Assembly (NCBI GenBank): GCA_949076555.1
Contig: CARUOB010000022.1
Coordinates: forward strand, 30,064-42,565
DNA: 12,502 bases
Source of the DNA: an uncultured Lachnospiraceae bacterium
Lineage (GTDB): Bacteria > Bacillota > Clostridia > Lachnospirales > Lachnospiraceae
Direction: 5' to 3'
Position numbers and translations under genes: made by a program. The notes under the pieces were generated by a model. That model saw only the letters and a list, made by a program, of their open reading frames with translations. It was not told where the DNA came from and did not search any database. Below are positions 1-5,431 of this stretch, in pieces. Position 1 is the first letter of the stretch; each line of letters opens with the position of its first letter.

Positions 1-725
1 ACCCGGATCTGATCTGGGATTTCTCGATCTACGCGATCATTTTTTCCATCATCGGAGCGAGAGTCTATTATGTGATTTTTTCGTGGGACAGATACAAAAA
101 CGACCTGATGGGAATTTTTAATCTGCGAAACGGCGGGCTGGCGATCTACGGCGCGGTGATTGCCGCATTCCTGACTCTGTGGATCTACTGCCGGAGAAAA
201 AAGCAGAGCTTTTTACAGCTTGCGGATATCTGTGTGCCGGGTCTGGTGCTCGGACAGGTAATCGGAAGGTGGGGGAATTTCACGAACAGGGAGGTTTTTG
301 GAGAGTACACGGACAGCCTGCTTGCCATGCGTTTGCCGACACAGATGGTCAGAGCGGGAGATATCTCTGAAAAAATCGCCGCCCATATGACGGAGAGCAC
401 AAACTACATTCAGGTGCATCCCACGTTCCTCTACGAAAGTCTGTGGAATCTGGGGCTTTTGATTGTCATGCTGCTTTACCGGAAATACAAGAAATTTGAG
501 GGCGAGCAGTGGCTATTATATCTGGGGGGCTACGGGCTTGGCCGGGCGTGGATCGAGGGTATCCGCACCGACACCCTCTTTATTCCCAACACAACCATAG
601 CGGTATCGCAGGTGCTCGCGGCAGTTCTGTTTGTCGGTGCACTGACAGCGGACATTCTCATCCGCTTCTATCTAAAAAAACATGCAAATCCCACAATTAC
701 AGTGGAAAAGACGGACACAAAGTAA
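1..725 (+). CDS. lgt: Prolipoprotein diacylglyceryl transferase, 5'-truncated by window edge
   Basis: Integral membrane enzyme that moves diacylglycerol from phosphatidylglycerol to the lipobox cysteine of prolipoproteins. The reading frame is open from base 3, giving 240 visible residues; the true start lies before the window. A GTG at 72 is an internal valine, because family sequence (GARVYYVIF) continues upstream of it. Diagnostic segments in fragment numbering are NGGLAIYG at 43-50, the Lgt signature GRWGNFTNREVFG at 88-100, HPTFLYE at 139-145 and the conserved arginine region IEGIRTD at 184-190. Several hydrophobic membrane spans are visible, and the C-terminus is short and polar. A terminator overlaps the stop codon, so lgt appears to end the preceding transcription unit rather than belong to the dcw operon. 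The identification is secure; only the N-terminus is missing. Confidence 0.96.
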   Translation, partial: PDLIWDFSIYAIIFSIIGARVYYVIFSWDRYKNDLMGIFNLRNGGLAIYGAVIAAFLTLWIYCRRKKQSFLQLADICVPGLVLGQVIGRWGNFTNREVFGEYTDSLLAMRLPTQMVRAGDISEKIAAHMTESTNYIQVHPTFLYESLWNLGLLIVMLLYRKYKKFEGEQWLLYLGGYGLGRAWIEGIRTDTLFIPNTTIAVSQVLAAVLFVGALTADILIRFYLKKHANPTITVEKTDTK

Positions 726-749
726 ATCGCTTGTGTCCGTCTTTTTTTT
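706..749 (+). terminator. Intrinsic terminator overlapping the end of lgt
   Basis: Perfect 15-bp stem: 706-720 (AAAAGACGGACACAA) pairs with 731-745, with a 10-nt loop containing the lgt stop codon and an eight-T run at 742-749. The left arm encodes the last lgt residues, so terminator and coding sequence share bases. This is a textbook Rho-independent terminator on the + strand. The A-rich left flank could also give some termination on the opposite strand. Confidence 0.88.
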
Positions 750-782
750 ATCGGAAATTGCGACAGTGTAAACCATTCAAGT

Positions 783-799
783 AGAATGCGAAGCATTCT
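783..799. repeat. Small perfect palindrome, GAATGC/GCATTC type
   Basis: AGAATGC (783-789), a GAA loop (790-792) and GCATTCT (793-799) form a 7-bp stem with a 3-nt loop. No T-run follows. The 8-mer GCATTCTC (793-800) recurs in the tandem repeats near 12303-12413, so this may belong to a dispersed intergenic repeat family. That link is inference from a short shared word. Confidence 0.45.
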
Positions 800-802
800 C
801 GG

Positions 803-830
803 AATCGTCGCTGTCTGGCGACGATTTTTT
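803..830 (+). terminator. Second terminator-like hairpin before the mraZ promoter
   Basis: AATCGTCGC (803-811) pairs perfectly with GCGACGATT (818-826) around a 6-nt loop, and T residues run through 830. It lies between the lgt terminator and the mraZ promoter. It could be a back-up terminator that insulates the dcw operon from readthrough. It may instead be part of a dispersed repeat together with the palindrome at 783-799. Confidence 0.6.
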
Positions 831-915
831 AACAAAAATCTTACATCAGCCTGAATCATGGCATTCTTCAGTCGTCCTCCCACCAGTAATAAAGTACCAG
901 TTTTACACATTCCCC

Positions 916-944
916 TTGCTTTTTGCCTGTAACTGGGGTAGAAT
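916..944 (+). promoter_or_regulatory. Candidate sigma-A-type promoter for the dcw operon
   Basis: A -35-like TTGCTT (916-921) is followed by a 17-bp spacer and a -10-like TAGAAT (939-944). This predicts transcription start near 951, at the edge of the MraZ repeats. The -35 element is only a partial match to TTGACA, so support comes mainly from the -10 box, the spacing, and the position between a terminator and the operator. The start site is not proven. Confidence 0.5.
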
Positions 945-950
945 TGGTTT

Positions 951-990
951 AAAAGTGGTGAAAAGTGGAGTGAAGTGGTGCAAAGTGGCA
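951..990 (+). promoter_or_regulatory. MraZ operator: four 10-bp direct repeats
   Basis: AAGTGG occurs four times with exact 10-bp periodicity, at 953-958, 963-968, 973-978 and 983-988, with 4-nt variable spacers. MraZ, an oligomeric ring protein, is known to bind tandem G-rich repeats of this spacing upstream of mraZ; the Mollicute consensus is an AAAGTG-type repeat. Here the array lies just downstream of the -10 box, so a bound MraZ ring would overlap the start site and early transcript, consistent with autorepression. A GTGG at 1006-1009 is one base out of phase and is not counted. Confidence 0.8.
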
Positions 991-1055
991 TCACATTCCT
1001 TTTTCGTGGCAGACCACATAGGGTACGGTGTTACAGGCGGGCGGGGTGATTGCAT

Positions 1056-1487
1056 ATGTTCATGGGAGAGTACAATCACACAATTGACGCAAAGGGCAGG
1101 CTGATTATCCCCTCGAAATTCAGGGAGATCCTGGGAGACACTTTTGTGGTGACCAAGGGATTGGACGGCTGCCTGTTTGTCTATGACAACGAAGAGTGGA
1201 AACGTTTTGAAGAAAAATTAAGAGCCCTGCCCATCACGAATAAAGAGGCCAGACAGTTCGTTCGTTTTTTTCTGGCGGGAGCAACGGAAGCGGAAGTGGA
1301 TAAACAGGGAAGGATACTGATTCCCAACGTTCTGCGGGAATTTGCGGGACTGACGAAGGATGTGGTATTAGTCGGCGTCGGCAGCAGGATAGAGATTTGG
1401 AGCAGAGAACGCTTCGAGGATACGGCGTCCTTCGAGGACATGGATGAGATTGCGGAGCACATGGCGGAGCTTGGACTGGGGATCTGA
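1056..1487 (+). CDS. mraZ: Transcriptional regulator MraZ
   Basis: A 143-aa protein of the usual family length. It has two AbrB/SpoVT-like swapped-hairpin domains, each carrying the DxxxR motif: D11-R15 (DAKGR) and D82-R86 (DKQGR). MraZ oligomerises into a ring, binds 10-bp repeats and controls the dcw operon, usually as an autorepressor. The ATG at 1056 is chosen because it gives the family N-terminus MFMGEYNHT and has GGGGTGA (1043-1049) at good spacing. A TTG at 1050 is in frame but too close to that site. As the first gene of the operon, directly behind its own operator, its role is likely feedback control of everything downstream. A hairpin at 1506-1530 follows. Confidence 0.97.
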   Translation: MFMGEYNHTIDAKGRLIIPSKFREILGDTFVVTKGLDGCLFVYDNEEWKRFEEKLRALPITNKEARQFVRFFLAGATEAEVDKQGRILIPNVLREFAGLTKDVVLVGVGSRIEIWSRERFEDTASFEDMDEIAEHMAELGLGI

Positions 1488-1505
1488 GTGGCTGAATGAT
1501 TGTGG

Positions 1506-1530
1506 GAATTGCGAGGCAGTCGCGCAATTC
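1506..1530 (+). other. Hairpin in the mraZ-rsmH spacer
   Basis: GAATTGCG (1506-1513) and CGCAATTC (1523-1530) form a perfect 8-bp inverted repeat around a 9-nt loop. No T-run follows, so it is not a terminator. It lies 10 nt upstream of the rsmH Shine-Dalgarno and could affect mRNA stability or the relative expression of mraZ and rsmH; that function is inferred only. Confidence 0.45.
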
Positions 1531-1555
1531 AGACATAGGAAAGAGGATAGACGAA

Positions 1556-2491
1556 ATGGAATTTAAGCACACCTCAGTGCTCCTCAAGGAAACCATAGAA
1601 AATCTGGCTGTCAAACCGCAAGGCATATACCTGGACGGGACGCTTGGGGGCGGAGGACATGCTTTTGAGGTGGCCGGAAGACTTGCAGGAGACGGAAGAC
1701 TGATCGGCATTGATCAGGACGAGGACGCCATCATAGCGGCCGGAAAACGGCTGGAGCCATACAGGGAGCGGGTCACCCTGATCCGTGACAATTACGCGAA
1801 CGCGGCACAGGCGCTTGCGGGAATCGGCGTATGCGGTGTGGACGGTATCGTGCTTGATCTGGGTGTGTCATCCTACCAGCTTGACAATGAGGAGAGAGGG
1901 TTCTCCTACAGATATGACGCGCCGCTTGACATGCGGATGGACCAAAGACAGACTTTGAGCGCGAAGGAGATCATAAACGAATATCCGGAGGCGGAGCTTA
2001 CCCGGATTTTGCGGGATTACGGCGAGGAGAGATTTGCGAAAAATATAGCGAAGCATATTGCGGCGGCGAGAAAGGACAAGCCCCTTGAAACCACGGGAGA
2101 GCTGAATGAGATCATAAAGGCGGCGATCCCAGCGAAGATGCGGGCCACGGGAGGACATCCCTCCAAGCGGACGTTTCAGGCGGTCAGGATCGAGTGCAAC
2201 AGAGAGCTGGAAGTGTTGAAAGATTCTCTGGACGGGCTGATCGGGCTTTTGAATCCGGGCGGAAGGCTCTGTGTGATTACCTTTCATTCTCTGGAAGACC
2301 GGATTGTAAAGTCCGTTTTCCGGAAAAATGAGAACCCGTGTACATGCCCGCCGGATTTTCCGGTCTGTGTGTGCGGACAGGTGTCAAAGGGATGTGTGAT
2401 CACAAGAAAACCGATTCTGCCGTCCGAGAGGGAAACGGAGGAGAACAGCCGGGCGAAAAGCGCGAAGCTGCGGGTGTTTGAGAAGCGCTAG
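1556..2491 (+). CDS. rsmH: 16S rRNA (cytosine-1402-N4)-methyltransferase
   Basis: A 311-aa SAM-dependent methyltransferase (formerly MraW) that modifies C1402 N4 in the ribosomal decoding centre. Visible motifs are the SAM-binding loop GTLGGGGHA at 28-36, the acidic ribose-binding stretch IDQDED at 52-57, IVLDLGVSS at 98-106, the family block RGFSYRYDAPLDMRMD at 114-129, KRTFQAVRIE at 204-213 and ITFHSLEDR at 241-249. Near the C-terminus lies a cysteine cluster, C262-x-C264-x6-C271-x-C273. The start at 1556 gives the family N-terminus MEFKHTSVLL and has AAGAGGA (1541-1547) 8 nt upstream. An in-frame ATG at 1496 would add 20 residues unlike the family and lacks an SD. Second gene of the operon. 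Confidence 0.97.
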   Translation: MEFKHTSVLLKETIENLAVKPQGIYLDGTLGGGGHAFEVAGRLAGDGRLIGIDQDEDAIIAAGKRLEPYRERVTLIRDNYANAAQALAGIGVCGVDGIVLDLGVSSYQLDNEERGFSYRYDAPLDMRMDQRQTLSAKEIINEYPEAELTRILRDYGEERFAKNIAKHIAAARKDKPLETTGELNEIIKAAIPAKMRATGGHPSKRTFQAVRIECNRELEVLKDSLDGLIGLLNPGGRLCVITFHSLEDRIVKSVFRKNENPCTCPPDFPVCVCGQVSKGCVITRKPILPSERETEENSRAKSAKLRVFEKR

Positions 2492-2519
2492 AGGCTTACA
2501 ATACCGGAGAGAAAGACAG

Positions 2520-2535
2520 GTCCGCCGGAGCGGAC
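2520..2535 (+). other. Short GC-rich hairpin upstream of the ftsL-like gene
   Basis: GTCCGC (2520-2525), loop CGGA and GCGGAC (2530-2535) form a perfect 6-bp stem with a tetraloop, followed by an A run rather than T. It lies in the 97-nt rsmH-ftsL spacer. Possible mRNA-stabilising structure; no function can be assigned. Confidence 0.35.
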
Positions 2536-2588
2536 AAAAAGGGAAATGAGCAGTAAGAAAGTGATGCAAAGAGGGGTAACAGAGAATT

Positions 2589-3044
2589 ATGGCAGCACGG
2601 CAAAACGCATATTATGTGCATGGCAATACGGTCAGAAATATACGGCCGGAGAGAAGGCCGGACGACAGACCGAAGAAAAAAGTAAATAACACGGTGAGAA
2701 GAAACCGGGAGAGAGCAAAACACATGAGTCCCGGCTATGTTCTGTTTCTGGGGGCTGCGCTGGCCGCGACGGCTGTGATTCTGGTATATTATATCGGACT
2801 GCAGTCAGATATCACAAACAGCGTGAAGCACATCGCCACACTGGAGAGGCAGCTCAACGCTTTGAAGGTCGCCAATGAGGAGAATTACAGCAGAATTACG
2901 AGTGCCGTTGATTTGGAAGAGATCAGAAGAATTGCGATTCAGGAGCTTGGTATGCAGTATGCGCAGGAGGGGCAGATCATTTCTTTTGCCAGCGAAAGCA
3001 GCGACTATGTGAAACAGATGGCGGAGATCCCGCAGCAGGAATAA
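2589..3044 (+). CDS. ftsL: FtsL-like septum protein (bitopic, coiled coil)
   Basis: A 151-aa protein with the FtsL/DivIC architecture. It has a basic cytoplasmic N-terminus (residues 1-48, rich in Arg and Lys), one transmembrane helix at about 49-70, then an extracellular coiled-coil region at about 75-105 (IATLERQLNAL). A helical segment, IRRIAIQELGMQYA, lies at 112-125 and a polar tail follows. FtsL proteins bridge FtsQ/DivIB and the FtsW-PBP pair and help activate septal synthesis. Sequence conservation in FtsL is low, so the call rests on topology and on position between rsmH and the PBP gene. Start: ATG 2589, since a stop lies four codons upstream. GAGGGG at 2571-2576 is 12 nt away, which is long for an SD, so initiation may be modest. 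Confidence 0.85.
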   Translation: MAARQNAYYVHGNTVRNIRPERRPDDRPKKKVNNTVRRNRERAKHMSPGYVLFLGAALAATAVILVYYIGLQSDITNSVKHIATLERQLNALKVANEENYSRITSAVDLEEIRRIAIQELGMQYAQEGQIISFASESSDYVKQMAEIPQQE

Positions 3045-3056
3045 GCAGGTGATTGT

Positions 3057-5363
3057 TTGGGCGATAAGAGAAGAAAAGCAGTACTGAAATTTACAATAAA
3101 AATGCAAAAAAAGCTGCTGGTGCTGTTTTTATTCATACTGGCAGCTTTTGTGGGACTCAGCGTCCGGTTGTTCGTGATAAACAGGGACAACGGGGAAGAG
3201 TACAAGAAACAGGTATTGTCGCATCAGGAGTATGACTCCGCGATAATACCTTTTAAGCGTGGGGAGATTGTGGACGCAAACGGCACGGTGCTGGCGGTGA
3301 GCAATAAGGTTTATAACGTCATTCTGGACACCAAACTGCTGCTGCGCAAAGAGGAGTATCTGGAGCCGACCTTAAATGCGCTGAAACGTTTCTTTGACAT
3401 CGACCCCGAATCGGTCAGGGCCTATATCGCCGGTCATCCCCAGTCCTCCTACTATGTGATGGCCAAGCGGGTGGAATATGAGAAGAAAACGGCCTTTGAG
3501 GAGTTTTGCGATGACGAGGAGCAGGGTGCCAACATCAAGGGCGTCTGGTTTGAAAACGAGTATAAGCGGGAGTACCCGAACGGGTCGCTCGCCTGTGATC
3601 TGCTCGGCTTTACCACGGGCGACAATGCGGGAACCTATGGTCTGGAAGAGTATTACAACAATATTTTGAGCGGCACCAACGGCAGGGAATACGGATATCT
3701 GAACGACGATTCCACGCTGGAGCGGACGACCATCGCGGCGAAGGACGGAAACAACATCCAGCTCAGTCTGGACGCGAATATTCAGGCTATCGTAGAAAAG
3801 TATCTGAAAGAGTTTAACGAGGAATATAAGGATGGCGTAAGGCCCGGCAACGGCGCGGAAAACATCGGCTGTATCATTATGGACCCGGATACTGCCAGCG
3901 TGCTCGCCATGGCGAGTTACCCTGTCTTTGACTTAAATGACGTCAGAAACACGGAGAACCTGATTGGGATGCCGCTTCTTGACAAGGACGGAAAACGGGT
4001 CAGGACGGAAGGAAAAGGGGAATATGTGACGCAGGAGTCCATCGCAGCGATGAATGACGAGGTCATGTACCAGCACTTGAACGCCTTGTGGAAAAATTTT
4101 TGCATCGTGGATGCATATGAACCGGGATCGGTGTTTAAGCCCTTCACGGTGGCGGCGGCTTTGGAGAGCGGTTCTATTACGGGAAACGAGACTTACAACT
4201 GCGAGGGGTATCTTCATGTGGGTGACCACGATATCAAATGCCATCAGAAGTTTGGGGACGGGGTGCTCACGGTACAGGAGGGAGTAGAGCGTTCCTGCAA
4301 CGTGGTGCTGATGAATGTGGCCTTTGCGCTTGGCAAGACGGAATTTGTGAATTACCAGCACGCCTTCAACTTCGGGTTAAAGACGAATGTAGACCTGGCG
4401 GGCGAAGCACGGACGGCAAGCATGATTTATCACGCGGACAATATCGGTATGACGGATCTTGCCACCAACTCCTTCGGGCAGAGCTTTAACGCCACCATGA
4501 TTCAGATGATTACGGGTTTCTGTTCTCTGATCAACGGCGGCAACTACTATGCGCCCCATGTGGCGAGCAGGATTACCACTGCGGACGGCGCAACCATAGA
4601 GAATATCGAGCCAAGGCTTTTGAAGCAGACCATTTCCCAGTCCACCAGCGATAAGATTATCGAATACTGCAACACGGTGGTGAGCGGGGAAAACGGTACG
4701 GGTCACACGGCCAGACCTGCGGGTTATGCCATAGGCGGCAAGACGGGAACGGCGGAGACGCTTCCCCGGAAAAATAACGAGTATGTGGTTTCCTTTATGG
4801 GCTATGCACCCGCGGATGATCCGCAGGTGGTTATCTATGTGGTGGTGGACAGGCCAAACGTCCAGTATCAGGACGACGCGAAATACGCCACCAAAATTGT
4901 GAAAAAAATTTTGACGGAAGTGCTCCCTTATATGAATATCTTTATGACGGAGGAGCTGAGCGATAAGGAGCGGGAGGAGTTAGAGCAGCTCCAGATTCAG
5001 ATCAGGACGCCACAGAGTGAAGAGCCGGAGGAAGAGCTGGACGAGGAGGGCAATCCGATCCCGAAGGAGGGAGAGGAAGGAAACACCGGTAACGGCGAAG
5101 GCAGCGCGCCCACAGGAGAAGAGGGAGGCGCGGAAGGCGAAGGGACAGCGGAGGAACCGACAGGACCCAATGAGGCGTGGCGTGATTTCCCTCTGGACCC
5201 CGAAACAGGTTATCTGGTAGACCCGGCTACGGGAGATCTTTATGACCCGCAGATCGGCACCCTGATAGGGAGCGGAAATGCTCCAGATGATGAGACCGAA
5301 GAAGGGTCAGGTGATGAGTGGGCGCCTGCCCCGCCGCCGGGAACAGGTGAGGAAACAGAATAG
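3057..5363 (+). CDS. Class B penicillin-binding protein (FtsI/PBP2B-like) with acidic repeat tail
   Basis: A 768-aa D,D-transpeptidase that crosslinks septal peptidoglycan. It has a short basic cytoplasmic N-terminus, a membrane anchor at about 19-41, and a PBP dimer/pedestal domain beginning at RGEIVDANG (68-76). In the transpeptidase domain the active-site SVFK spans 358-361 (Ser358 the nucleophile), SCN 413-415 and KTG 562-564. From about 630 the protein becomes an acidic Glu/Gly/Pro-rich extracellular tail of roughly 140 residues, ending in three octapeptide repeats (714-737) and a Pro/Glu-rich end. There is no PASTA domain. Start: TTG at 3057 with AGGTGA (3047-3052) upstream; the next ATG, at 3102, has no SD and would cut into the basic N-terminus. 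It lies 12 nt after the ftsL-like gene. By position it is the counterpart of Bacillus pbpB. Confidence 0.93.
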   Translation: MGDKRRKAVLKFTIKMQKKLLVLFLFILAAFVGLSVRLFVINRDNGEEYKKQVLSHQEYDSAIIPFKRGEIVDANGTVLAVSNKVYNVILDTKLLLRKEEYLEPTLNALKRFFDIDPESVRAYIAGHPQSSYYVMAKRVEYEKKTAFEEFCDDEEQGANIKGVWFENEYKREYPNGSLACDLLGFTTGDNAGTYGLEEYYNNILSGTNGREYGYLNDDSTLERTTIAAKDGNNIQLSLDANIQAIVEKYLKEFNEEYKDGVRPGNGAENIGCIIMDPDTASVLAMASYPVFDLNDVRNTENLIGMPLLDKDGKRVRTEGKGEYVTQESIAAMNDEVMYQHLNALWKNFCIVDAYEPGSVFKPFTVAAALESGSITGNETYNCEGYLHVGDHDIKCHQKFGDGVLTVQEGVERSCNVVLMNVAFALGKTEFVNYQHAFNFGLKTNVDLAGEARTASMIYHADNIGMTDLATNSFGQSFNATMIQMITGFCSLINGGNYYAPHVASRITTADGATIENIEPRLLKQTISQSTSDKIIEYCNTVVSGENGTGHTARPAGYAIGGKTGTAETLPRKNNEYVVSFMGYAPADDPQVVIYVVVDRPNVQYQDDAKYATKIVKKILTEVLPYMNIFMTEELSDKEREELEQLQIQIRTPQSEEPEEELDEEGNPIPKEGEEGNTGNGEGSAPTGEEGGAEGEGTAEEPTGPNEAWRDFPLDPETGYLVDPATGDLYDPQIGTLIGSGNAPDDETEEGSGDEWAPAPPPGTGEETE
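5196..5267 (+). repeat. Three in-frame octapeptide-coding repeats in the PBP tail
   Basis: Residues 714-721 (DPETGYLV), 722-729 (DPATGDLY) and 730-737 (DPQIGTLI) share the pattern D-P-x-T/I-G-x-L. They are exactly contiguous, at 24 nt per unit. They sit beyond the catalytic domain, on the wall side of the membrane. Their function is unknown to me. Confidence 0.8.
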
Positions 5364-5377
5364 CGGGAAGTGAGAAT

Positions 5378-5426
5378 AACCTCATAAAAAGGATAATAGA
5401 TTATATTAATACCTTTTTGTGAGGTT
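5378..5426 (+). promoter_or_regulatory. Long hairpin sequestering the RBS of the second PBP gene
   Basis: AACCTCATAAAAAGG (5378-5392) pairs with CCTTTTTGTGAGGTT (5412-5426): 15 bp, all Watson-Crick except one T-G (U-G in RNA), around a 19-nt A/T-rich loop. The right arm contains GTGAGG (5419-5424), the only evident Shine-Dalgarno for the TTG start at 5432. If folded, the hairpin would hide the ribosome binding site. The TTTCTCTTT that follows is a weak T-rich tract, so partial termination is an alternative. The stem begins 15 nt after the upstream stop codon. Confidence 0.7.
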
Positions 5427-5431
5427 TCTCT

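Noticed and set aside
668..994. Minus-strand open frame across the region before mraZ
   Set aside because: It runs through the lgt terminator, the hairpin, the promoter and the MraZ operator. It has no convincing start signal or domain.
1050..1055. TTG start for mraZ at 1050
   Set aside because: It lies directly after the SD with no room for initiation. ATG 1056 gives the standard MFMGEY N-terminus.
2546..2689. Small overlapping reading frame starting ATG at 2546, out of frame with the ftsL-like gene
   Set aside because: The nearest purine-rich SD ends only 2 nt before the ATG, and the frame runs over the well-supported FtsL-like start. The product resembles nothing I recognise.
5392..5407. 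Promoter for the second PBP within the A/T-rich hairpin loop (GATAAT or TATATT as -10)
   Set aside because: No -35 element at suitable spacing for either, and no match to a SigE-type -10. The A/T richness is explained by the hairpin loop.
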